Shown piece after piece: positions 1 to 8,670 of a DNA stretch of 25,394 nt. Source of the stretch: Welwitschia mirabilis (taxonomy: Eukaryota > Gnetophyta > Gnetopsida > Welwitschiales). Numbering within the stretch: position 1 is the first letter of the stretch; each line of letters opens with the position of its first letter. The stretch lies in contig JBOZIK010000001.1 in assembly GCA_051453625.1 (NCBI GenBank), forward strand, positions 284,151,318 through 284,176,711. Reading direction: 5' to 3'. The position numbers were made by a program, and so were the translations under genes. Under the pieces are notes generated by a model. It made no database searches and was not told the origin of the DNA. It saw nothing but the letters and a program-made list of their open reading frames with translations.

Positions 1-139
1 CATCAAATATTTTGTGTGTTTTTGCTTTTGCTTTTGTTTTTGTTTGCGTATGTTTATCTTGCTTTATGCTGCACTCATTTTGATAAAAAGTGGTATAAAA
101 AGATTTGGTTTGATAACAAGTGAAAGATTCCAACCAAGG

Positions 140-550
140 ATCTGTTGACACAAAGGAACTGTAAGATTATGTTGGAAAAGGCAAAACCTTTGGCAATGAA
201 TGATGAAGAATGGCAAGAGATTAACACACAACATTGTTCCTAGTTTGTCCCCATCTTAACAACAATCTTTGAGTGCATACGCCTCAACAACAACCATCAA
301 CAAGCTCTGGAAGACACTAGCAAGGTGGCATGATGAACCCTCTTGTATGAATATCTTCTATATCTGAAACATGGTTTTTAATTGCAGGTTGAAGGAAGTT
401 ACCCCCTTGAACCCTCATCTGGATGAGAGACAAGGTTTGTTCACATAGCTTGACACTTTACAATCCGATTCCTTTGAAAGTTTGAGATGTTCTCTGACAT
501 GATCTTCTCTGGCTCCAAGTTGGCAAGGTATAATCACTTCTTGCATTAAG
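140..550 (+). pseudogene. Element B gag, N-terminal half (Tork/Tnt1-like copia), broken
   Basis: Degenerate coding sequence resembling the copia gag polyprotein (UBN2-type retrotransposon gag), which forms the capsid of the virus-like particle. An open stretch at 172-240 reads LEKAKPLAMNDEEWQEINTQ, close to the conserved 'M(T/N)D.EW.E(I/L)' segment of Tnt1-like gag. A second frame from about 302 reads KLWKTLARWH, then MVFNCRLKEVTPLNPHLDE, then SLAPSWQG near 511-534, matching the usual order LW.KL, then the L.MKE..PL..HL.E region, then SLP.SW. In-frame stops and frame changes separate these blocks, so it is a pseudogene. The expected next part of gag is missing here and appears at 10006, beyond elements E and A. 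Lineage assignment is from motif order only. Confidence 0.6.
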
Positions 551-554
551 AACA

Positions 555-1393
555 TGGATCAAAACCCTAACTATAAAAGAAATTTAAACTAACAAAAAGT
601 AAAACCCTAATCGAAAGCCAAAACACTAATGCAAACAGTCCAAATGATAAATTAGAACACGCACGTCGATTTTGTAGTGGTTCAACTATGCTACTCCACA
701 CCCAATGGGGCAACACTAGTGCTTCTTCAAATCAATATGTAGTTTCATGTTCGCCAAACATCTTACAACTTCTCAAAGAGCCTTTCTTAAGGAAACAATC
801 TCTGAGCAAGGATATAGCATGCCCCTATGCACATGTATCATTTACTATCTTCAAGAATATCATATTTGAGCATGAGAAGGAAGAGCAGATCTTCCTTCAT
901 TTTATAGCACGCTAGTCACAAAACAGCTATTAGAGAAGAAGCAGTAGATTTAGGACATACGGGAATAGGAACTTCTAGTTTGAATTGAAACTCGAAAATT
1001 ATGCCATGTAGTTGCAAACCTAGTCCAACACTTAGAAGTCTAGTTGATTGTCATTTAGACTCCTTTAAAAACCAATTTGCTCCTAGTAGGTCTACTGCTA
1101 AAAAACCTAGTCAACACACAAGGCTAGTCGATCTGTCCCCATCCACTTAGCCTGGAAAAATTGACTAGTCAATTGGCCCATGAGTGTGGGAATTGACCCC
1201 TCTACTCTTGGCCAAGAATTTTATATAGTCAATAGATTCACCCAAAGTCCTGTGGATGAGTAGTCATGCAAAACTTGAAACTTCACCTAAAACTTGTTTG
1301 TCATACTTCAAATTTTTTTGGTTGGTAGGCTCAAATTGGCATTATATAAAAATTTTTCACGAACTTACGCTAACATTTATCACAAGAAATCTC
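555..1393 (-). repeat. LTR-like block E (probable solo or partial LTR, minus orientation)
   Basis: No coding sequence. At about 672-700 it carries the block TTTTGTAGTGGTTCAAC followed by CTACTCCAC, the same block found about 130-160 bp inside the LTRs of A (1548) and D (21478), in the same orientation. From 1018 to 1225 it has at least six copies of CTAGTCGA/CTAGTCAA-like sequence, including the perfect palindrome TTGACTAGTCAA at 1161-1172. This layout (conserved TATA-containing block, then a palindrome array) parallels the other LTRs in the window. It interrupts element B gag. I could not fix its ends or a target duplication. A 75-codon open frame at 688-915 looks like chance within it. Confidence 0.45.
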
Positions 1394-1398
1394 AAGCC
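1394..1398. repeat. Target-site duplication of element A, left copy (AAGCC)
   Basis: AAGCC directly precedes the left LTR terminus at 1399 and is repeated exactly at 10006-10010 just after the right LTR. Five base pairs is the normal duplication size for copia integrases. It defines A as a single insertion between 1398 and 10006. Confidence 0.8.
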
Positions 1399-2732
1399 TA
1401 AAAATCCTTAGAGGGGGAGTGAATAGGATTTGACAATTTATATAAATAAAATTTTGTGTCCTTAAGTGAGCAACCTACTATGCATATGAAGATTAATAAT
1501 AGTTAAAACTAATGCAAAGAAGAATAAGAACAGCACATAATCAATTTATAGTGGTTTGACTATAAGCCTACTCTCCTCTTCAGGGAGATTCAAATGCTGT
1601 GTCTTCCATGATTCCCTTCAATCTCCTTCAACTAATGATCTTCTGGCGGATCATCAACCCTTTTACAGTGGTGATTTCAGGCTGATCATTAACCCTTTAC
1701 TGCAATGAGTCCTTTCTTGGCTTAGACTGAATGACGTCAGAAACTTCAAACAAAGCAAGGGTGCCTTGAGCACTGATATTACAATTTGATTGTAGCAGAG
1801 AAAATAACACTAATCTTAGATTCAAGAAAGAAGAATAGAGAGAATCTAAGTTTTTCTCAATCAGGTTAAACCTTCTAAGAACTAGCTCCTTTTCTTCTGT
1901 AGAGCACACATGCAAAGAAGTTGTTGAGGTTACATTTCCAAGATCCTTGAAAATAGATATCACCTATGTAGCTGCCAATGAAAGACAAGATCATTGGAGA
2001 GACACCCATTATGATCGCCTTGAAGTTTGCACTTGATTGAATGTTTAGAAACGTTGAGATTTGCATCATAAACTCGCCATTGTGCAACAGTTCATAAGCA
2101 GGGACGTCCGCCCTAACTAAGTCGACATGCCGCACTAAAAACATTTGATTCTGTGTATCTTCACTTTCAGGGGTGACATCCACACTAAAATACAGGGGAT
2201 GTCCACACTTAAAAATAAATTATATTATGTGGAAGTCTTCATTTCTAGGGGTGGGGGCATCCGCACTAAAACGGTGGGGACGTTCACACCTGTGATAGGT
2301 ACAATCCCTCGTACAAAAGGTTGAGAAGAGGGGGAACATCTAGGCTCTTGAAGTGGGTACATCCGCACCTCTTAACAGTACAAATTGCCATACAAATCCA
2401 TTTCGAAGAGTAGGGACGTTCGGGCTACTAAAGTGGGGTTGTTCGTACCTATTAATAGGTCAAACTCCCATACAATTAGACTGCAAAGAGTGGGGATCCT
2501 GGGCCTTTTGAGTGGGGACTTCTAGGGTCCTGTTAAAACTTAAAGTACAAAAACATAAGGCACCAATGTCCGCTATTAAAACCAAAGCTGACTAGACAAA
2601 AGTTTACCAACTTTAGATCATCCACTCGCCAATCTTCAAAAGGTGGTGAGCATATTTTACGCACAGACTTCATGAAACTCATACTTCCACAATCTTCTCA
2701 CGTTGTCATCATTGAAACTCGTACTTCCCACA
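1399..2732 (-). repeat. Element A 3' LTR (left copy)
   Basis: Aligns over its whole length with 8671-10005. Termini are TA (decayed TG) at 1399 and CA at 2732. In element orientation the U3 side is at the right. It contains a tandem array of about 80-bp units with GGACGTCC-like cores (2100-2530). The block TTTATAGTGGTTTGAC at 1546-1561 reads CCACTATAAA on the element strand, a likely TATA-type core shared with the other LTRs here. Numerous substitutions between the two LTRs indicate an old insertion. Confidence 0.88.
2291..2530 (-). repeat. Three tandem ~80-bp units in A 3' LTR U3
   Basis: Units lie at about 2291-2369, 2370-2449 and 2450-2530. Each has a stretch like 'ACAAAT(T/C)CCATACAA', then 'GAAGAG.GGGGA' leading into an ACGTTC/ACATC core, then about 25 bp later a second core ending near CCGCACC. 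Two further related units with GACATCC/GATGTCC cores precede them (about 2100-2285). The same order is seen in the other LTR of this element at 9569-9810. Confidence 0.75.
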
Positions 2733-3490
2733 ATCTCCCCTTGAAACTAATATTTGCTCCCCCTACATCTAATATCCCTTTTTAACCTCAAATCTATAAT
2801 CTTCAGTAAGTTCCTCCCCTTTTGGCATCATTGATCATGCACATGCAGACAAAACAAGAAAGAATAGCCATAAAAAGCATACGTGTAAAGAGATAAAATA
2901 AAGATAAGCACAATGTAGATAAATATATGGAGCGTGTCACAGGAAACTATATTAAGCACAACAAAATTCTTGATAACATATCAATCATTGTTTGTCATAC
3001 ATAGAGCATAAGCATGAGACTAAGGGACATAGAGACTGAACCACGAGACACACNNNNNNNNNNNNNNNNNNNNNNNNNNNNNNNNNNNNNNNNNNNNNNN
3101 NNNNNNNNNNNNNNNNNNNNNNNNNNNNNNNNNNNNNNNNNNNNNNNNNNNNNTTGTCATCATTGAAACTCGTACTTCCCATAATCTCCCCTTGAAACTA
3201 ATATTTGCTCCCCATAAATCTAATATCCCTTTTTAACCTCGAATCTATAATCCTCAGTAAGTTCCTCCCCTTTTGGCATCATTGATCATGCACATGCAAA
3301 CAAAACAAGAAAGAATAGCCATAAACAGCATACGTGTAAAGAGATAAAATAAAGATAAGCACAATGTAGATAAATATATGGAACATGTCACAGCACAACA
3401 AAATTCTTGATTACATATCGATCATTGTTTGTCATACATAGAGCATAAGCATGAGACTAAGGGACATAAAGACTGAACCACGAGACACAC
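2703..3490. other. Assembly gap 3054-3153 flanked by duplicated contig ends
   Basis: The 351 bp before the 100-N gap (2703-3053) reappear as 3154-3490 with roughly a dozen substitutions and a deletion of about 14-16 bp. The left copy stops at the gap and the right copy starts at it and then continues into new sequence. That is the pattern of two overlapping contigs or haplotypes left unmerged, not a biological tandem repeat. It falls in the 3' end of element A, including the LTR edge and polypurine tracts. Confidence 0.8.
2733..2825 (-). other. Polypurine tracts of element A (several)
   Basis: Immediately inside the 3' LTR the minus strand reads GGGGAGAT against the LTR terminus TGTGGG, the normal plus-strand primer position. 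Two further purine runs follow on the same strand: AGGGGGAGC (about 2757-2764) and AAAAGGGGAGGAA (about 2812-2824). Multiple polypurine tracts are described for Sireviruses. Because of contig overlap the set is repeated at about 3183-3275. Confidence 0.65.
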
Positions 3491-3550
3491 AAAATGACAC
3501 AGAAGACAAAAAATGACGAGGAAAAGACAAAGAGAGGATGAAGCAGACAA

Positions 3551-4578
3551 TCAATCAGAGTCACTGACATTTCCACTGCTTCCATTGCTGCATAAAGTTT
3601 AGGCAACTTCCAAACGAAACTCTGTAAGGGTTGCCTTTATTTTTTGGAGCTGAGACGAGATCTGCTTGAGTCATTTATTAGTAGAAGACGAACTATAAGA
3701 TGATTTGCCAAACCTCGCACCTTTGAAATGCCTAGTTGGAGGAGACGAATGGGATGGAGGATTTGATCCATTGACAATTTTCATGTAAACCAAGGAGGAC
3801 CCATCAAATGGCTTAGGCAGCTTAAGAATTTCATCTTTGACTCTTTGTAAGCCTGTCTAATCGTGACACATTTTTGTAATTAAGCCACCATAGGGAAGTA
3901 CTACTGATCCTATTAAGGTATAAGATGCCATATTTTCTAAAATTACCGAGGTGAATTTATCTTGACCATTCTTGCATAGCAATACATTACATAGGCACGT
4001 AGAGGAGACACTTCATCCTTATGACCAAGTTTTGGAATGACATTGCTGGAAATGATCCTAAATAGTATGTTGTAAACTAAGCAGAAGAGCCTTGTTGGAA
4101 TAGTTGTTCTCCAAACCTCGTGTCTTTCACATAAACCTTCCATAAGTTCTTCTCTTGGAACTATCCTGTCAAGAACTAAAGTTGAATATATATGAACATA
4201 ATTTTTTGACTCTAAGGGAAACCTAGTAGCAAAAGAAATCATTTTTGGATTCACTTTAATATCGATATCATATAAGTTTGAGAGAAACATATTTTGTTGA
4301 GATTCAAAAGATCCATTGCAATGGAACATCCAAACAACATTAACCATGGCGTGTGTATGAGGGTTTAAAATACAAGTCTAGTTGAGCTCGTCCAACCTTG
4401 GAAAAATATTAAAATAATGTCTGAAGGAATCAAGGAGGATTACCCTTTTTGGAGTAGGAGGTTTCTTGTTAAAACTCTAAGTCCACATAGCTTTGGCTCT
4501 TGGACAGACAAATACTGGTTCAACTTCGGTATCGTTGCACTCATCTTTTCTTGAATCTGGAATCCTAGCCCTCAGCAT
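3551..4578 (-). pseudogene. Element A accessory (env-like / plant transposon protein) ORF, broken
   Basis: Follows pol after a spacer, the position of the Sirevirus env-like ORF. It starts at ATG 4578 (MLRARIPDSRKDEC) and ends at a stop at 3551-3553 after GNVSDSD. The longest open part is 134 codons (4347-3943). Recognisable blocks in order are VNVVWMFHCNGSF, then SSNVIPKLGHKDEVSPLRAY, then LPYGGLITKM near 3900-3870, resembling the domain annotated in plant genomes as putative plant transposon protein. A Ser-rich stretch and a coiled-coil-like segment (LKQISSQLQKIKATL) lie near the C-terminus. Stops and at least two frame changes interrupt it. The function of this ORF in Sireviruses is unproven. 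A homologous block occurs in element D at 23254-23893. Confidence 0.6.
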
Positions 4579-5149
4579 GATGGAATAGGAAATAGAACCA
4601 CAAAAAGCCAAAAGAAGAAACGAAATGAGATTGTAAGAGGAGGAACTTACTTTTGATGCTTCACACTGAACTTGACATAATGAGGAGGAGAAGTAGGGAC
4701 GTCCACTTTGTAGGCTAGGTTCCCTCCCTTTTGAGAAGAGTTTTATTTTTCACTAGCACAGTGTCGTAGATGTCTGAGCTTTTAGAGGGTAGACGGCTAG
4801 GTGTTTAGAGGGTGGACATCTGCTCTACATTCTGTCTTGATTTGCAAAAAACTACTCACAGGTTTAGGAATGTCTGGTGTCCTGGGAGTGCAAACATTGG
4901 GACATTTCAGAGCTTATCACGATGAAGAGAAATTAAGAACAAAATAAGCCATAAACAAGAAAGTTGAAGCTTCAGAGAGAGGACAAAAATCAAGACTTTT
5001 AGTGAACAAGAAAAGATTATTCTAAACAAAAGATTCACTAAACAAGATAACAACAAAAATTGAAAGCCAGTTTTAGAAAGAGCACTATGCTTAGAAGTAC
5101 TTAAACTTGATCGAATATGCACAAATATTGTAACTCATCAATGTTTAGA
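4579..5149 (-). other. Non-coding spacer between pol and accessory ORF of A
   Basis: No coding sequence that I recognise. It contains scattered copies of the LTR core motif: GGGACGTCC near 4695, GATGTC near 4769, GACATC near 4805, AATGTCTGG near 4867 and GGGACATTTC near 4899. The equivalent spacer of element C (20868-21272) also holds such motifs. An open frame of 71 codons at 4907-5122 has no similarity I can name. Confidence 0.5.
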
Positions 5150-5806
5150 TCATATCTTAGTTGGGCATGTTCCAATGCCCAATTCTACTCTTAAGGATTC
5201 AAACCTTGCTTTTGATACAGCCTTTGTAAACATATCTACCAGTTGTTTTTCAGTAGTCACATGCTCTAAACTTATCATCCAACTTATATAGAGAAGTTTA
5301 TATCTTCCTCTTGATTGTAGCCTTGTGCCACCAACCGAGCCTTGCTTTGCACAATGGTACTTGTTTCATCCAACTTATTTTTGAAAACCCTATAATGTGT
5401 TTACCTCTTGGTTTGGAACCAAGTCCCATGCTCCATTTCTTTTAAATTAGTTTAGTTCCTTCTACATTGCTTCCATCCATTGCTCATGTTGCTCTGCTTC
5501 TGCTATATTTTTAGGTTCAATATGAGAAACAGAACAAAAATGTACATACACATTGTTTGTAGCTCTTCTTGTGTGAACTCCAGAATTAAGGTCTCCAATA
5601 ATTTGATCCACTAGGTGATCTCTTCTAGTTTTGAGTGGCAGGTTTGTGCATTCTTCAGAGGCAACAACATAGGGGATTTCATTGTCTTGTTCTTCAAGAT
5701 CTTTACTAGAATAATCTTGGTTGCCATTTTGATTATCACTAGCAGATGATGGAATAACTTCATCCTTTTCATCTTGGTCTAATCTGCCTTCATTGTTAGT
5801 TTCCAA
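5150..5806 (-). pseudogene. Element A reverse transcriptase start fused to RNase H tail
   Basis: The region enters RT with VSHIEPKNIAEAEQHEQWMEAM (ending near 5462), matching the 'EP.N..EA....W..AM' start of copia RT, preceded by an acidic linker. It continues through a frameshifted ARLVAQGYNQEED to about 5302. Instead of the RT palm, sequence from about 5285 down reads SLEHVTTEKQLVDMFTKA and a conserved end GIGTCPTKI with stop at 5150-5152, the C-terminal tail of copia RNase H. The RT catalytic core and RNase H catalytic residues are therefore missing by an internal deletion that may span 1.5 kb or more. No active enzyme can result. Confidence 0.7.
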
Positions 5807-6643
5807 AAACTTTCACATGTATAGATTCTTCCACTATTTGTTTCAGAATTGAAAACCTTGAAAGCCTTACTTTTTAAAGAATAGCCAAGATAAATACCAT
5901 GCATATCTTTGGGCTGAAATTTGCTTGGACGCTTATCATTTAAAATAATACATTTGCTNNNNNNNNNNNNNNNNTACTTTACCATAAGGTTTTTGCCATT
6001 CCATAGCTCGTAAGGCATACTCTGAGTACCGGATCTCAAGGAAACCTAATTAGATATATAGCATGCAGTATTTACTACTTCTGCCCATAACCATCTCAGA
6101 AGGTTGCATTAACCAAGCATTGTTATTGCCATTTCAATTAAGACCCTATTCTTTCTTTCTGTAACTCCATCTTGTTGTGAAGTCCTTGGGGCTGAAAACT
6201 GATAAAAAATCCTATAGTTATCACAAAATTAATAAAGCTCTCATTATCAAACTCACCTCCATGATCAAATCAAAATTTCTTTATAGCACGTCTCTTTTCA
6301 TTTTAGGTTTTCCTACACAATCTAGAAAACTTGTCAAAAGTATCAGATTTTGAATATACAAATTCAACCCATGTATATCTTGTGAAGTCATCAACAACTA
6401 GTATTTCTTATCTCCAAGACTTCTTACTTTTGTAGGGCCCACAAGATCGAAATGCAACATGTCTAACAGTTCCTTTGTAGAGATACCCATTTTAGGTTTG
6501 AAAGATGACTATGATATGTTCCCTGTTTGACAGTGCTCACACAAATCAAAATTTGTAAAATTTAATTTCAGTAAGCCTCTTACCAATTCTTGTTGAGATA
6601 TTGTCTTTAGATTTTCAACATTGTAGTGCCCCATTCTTCTATG
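5807..6643 (-). pseudogene. Element A integrase, frameshifted
   Basis: Copia integrase domain, which would insert element cDNA into the host genome. Readable blocks in element order: HFDLVGP near 6450 (first catalytic Asp), LVVDDFTRYTWVEF near 6390-6350 in another frame, FDHGGEFDNESF near 6260-6235 (second Asp), SAPRTSQQDGVTERKNR near 6195-6145 (catalytic Glu), and MPYELWNGKNLMVK, SKCIILND, GIYLGYS near 6020-5880. All three D,D,E residues can be read but in different frames, separated by stops. A 16-N run at 5959-5974 interrupts the last part; its length fits the few residues expected there. Confidence 0.72.
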
Positions 6644-7030
6644 TCATAGCCTTCCTTTACTTTCTTGAGTAAAGCCACACATTTCTCCAAAGCTCGATTT
6701 TCCTACAATAGAGTAAAGACTACCTATTCTAGATGCCACTAAAAGAACTTTATTATGTGAAGCATTTTTAACAACATCTTTATTTTTATCAAAAATGACC
6801 ATATTATCTTTGTCACGCGTTTGAGCAATACTAAGAAGCAAGCCTTCAACATATTAGACATCTTTAATCTTAGATAGGTCACTTTCACATACCATTCCCT
6901 TACCTCTGATGGTTGCCTTTCTATTGTCTCTAAAGGATACCTCTCCAGCATTGTAATCAATCAGAGTGTGAAAATGCTCTCTATCTCCTGTCATATGTCT
7001 TGAGAACCCACTGTTTGGGAACCATTTTGG
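6644..7030 (-). pseudogene. Element A protease and pre-integrase region
   Basis: The retroviral-type aspartic protease signature appears as WFPNSGFSRHMTGD at about 7025-6985, where the family normally has D-S-G. The Asp codon reads AAC (Asn) at 7013-7015 and the following Cys is Phe. Further on come VEGLLLSIAQTRDKDNMVIF and, at the end, a GAG-pre-integrase block ESKGRL-stop-HRRMGHYN in which the usual Trp before HRR is TGA (6644-6646). This block supplies the first His pair of the integrase zinc site; C..C follows as CEHC in the next segment. Confidence 0.68.
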
Positions 7031-7179
7031 ATTTCTCTTGCCTTTAAGGCAAATTGTGCAAAGAATCCCTTAATGGAATCTTTTCTAACTTATTTTTGTC
7101 CATAGTTTTACTGCTTCTCCACCCTTTCTATTCTCCATGAAAGCCTATCATTCTTATAACAAAAGAAGTTTCCTTTTCT

Positions 7180-8598
7180 AATAGGACATGAGAATCGAAT
7201 ATGTCCAACCTTGTCACAATAATAACAATAATTATTCAAAGGATATGAAACATTCTGATTGTATCCATACCTCCCTTATCCAAAGTTTACCTTACTCGAA
7301 TAAATGTTGGAGTATGGCCTTGAATTTCTAGTGACCTCTAGTTCTCTCCTCGTATCTAAAATGGTTTTGTTTGCACTGGTAAGATTTCCACCAATCCTTT
7401 CCAACTATTGGTTGACTAGATCATGTTGAGATTGTAACAAAGATATTTCAAATTTTAAGGACTTATTCTTACAAGTTAAAGCTTCATAATGAAAATACAA
7501 TTTTTCAGATGCATCTTCAATATCTTCAAGGGATTCATGGTTTACCTTTTCATCCTTTGAAATTGTTGGATCTTCATCTATAGTTGCGAAAAAGGCATAG
7601 TCTTGAACAATAGCCAGCAAACCATTCTTCTTCTCCACCTTGGGAGTTGTCTGATTTAGATTCATCTTCATTATCCCATGTGGCCTTTAGTGCCTTCTTT
7701 CCTTTGCTTTTAGCTTTTCTAGTGTTTGGCACACTCAACAACAGTGTGACCAACTCCTTTGCACTCAAAGCATTGCAAACGTTTCTTGTTCCTACTGTTA
7801 AAATCATTATTTCTTTTGTCAAATTGATCATCACTTAGCTTAGCCTTCTCCTCCTAGACTTCTTTTGCTTCCACAAAAATCTTTTGAAATTTTTAGCCAG
7901 TAAGGCTAAATCTTCATCATCATCTTCATTGCTTGATTCATCCCAGCCTTGACTAGAACACTTTAGGGCTATGTTTTTGGCTTTAGGTGTATCTTCAGCC
8001 AAAATGTTAGACTTGTATGCAATCACAGATCCTTTGATCTCCTCCAAACTCATGGTATCCGGATTCTTGCTTTCCTCTATGGTAGTGATCTTTGGTTAGA
8101 ACCCTTTGGGTAAGCTCCTTAAAATTTTCCTCACAACTCTTCTTTTAAGGACCCTTCCATCAAGTCCCCACATTGTGTTTACAATGTCGGTCATCTTGGT
8201 TGTATATTCAACAATAGTTTCTTGCTCTTCCATTCTAATATTTTCAAACTGGGTGGCTAGAAATTGCAATTTCGAATTCTTAACTACACTTGTACCTTCA
8301 TGTGCTATTTCAAGAGTGTCCCAAATTTCCTTTGTTGAAGTGCACTTTACTACTCGACTGTATTCTTTAGGGCTGAGAGCACATATAAGAGCATTCATTC
8401 CTTTAGCATTAAGTTTTGCTTCCTCCCATTGTTCATCAGTCCCACCTACCAAAGGAGTGCTAGGTTCCGAATAACCACATACAAAACTATCCCAAATATT
8501 CAAGCCAAGAGATTTTAGAAAAATAGTCATTTTGGTTTTCTAAAATGAAGAATTGGATCCATTAAGATAAAAAAGTCTTGAAAGCGAGTGACCTTCAT
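7180..8598 (-). pseudogene. Element A gag (Sirevirus-like copia), broken
   Basis: Capsid/nucleocapsid polyprotein. A probable start is ATG 8598; the N-terminus is frameshifted. The best part (8530-8096, 144 codons) contains MTIFLKSLGLNIWD, EIWDTLEIAHEGTS and MTDIVNTMWGL, diagnostic of the UBN2-type gag domain, and ends in RSLPKGF with a stop. The next open stretch (8053-7835) is the continuation, with MSLEEIKGS and the acidic-to-basic end ALLAKNFKRFL. A complete CCHC zinc knuckle CFECKGVGHTVVEC lies at 7772-7731, a coiled-coil-like stretch at 7560-7405 (ASEKLYFHYEALTCKNKSL), and a second knuckle CYYCDKVGHIRFSC at 7227-7186. Two knuckles separated by a coiled coil is the same plan as element C. 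Confidence 0.78.
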
Positions 8599-8656
8599 CG
8601 AGATTAGGTCCCAATTGATCAACTCAAAGTGATAAAACTCTTTCAAAAGTGGCCTT

Positions 8657-8670
8657 GCTCTGATAGTAAT
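8657..8670 (-). other. Element A primer-binding site (decayed tRNA-iMet type)
   Basis: On the minus strand, directly inside the LTR end, the sequence reads ATTACTATCAGAGC. The standard plant copia site, complementary to the 3' end of initiator tRNA-Met, is TGGTATCAGAGC, so two bases have changed. Its place next to the LTR terminus supports the call. Confidence 0.75.

Noticed and set aside
25-50. TTTTGC/TTTTTG run considered as a regulatory tract
   Set aside because: Short simple repeat in A/T-rich DNA; nothing ties it to a function.
688-915. 75-codon plus-strand open frame
   Set aside because: Inside the LTR-like block E, with no family resemblance.
2703-3490. Apparent 340-bp tandem duplication or CRISPR-like repetition
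   Set aside because: The two copies abut the two edges of a 100-N gap, so overlap of contigs explains them.
8106-8474. 122-codon plus-strand open frame
   Set aside because: Antisense shadow of the clear gag domain of element A on the minus strand.
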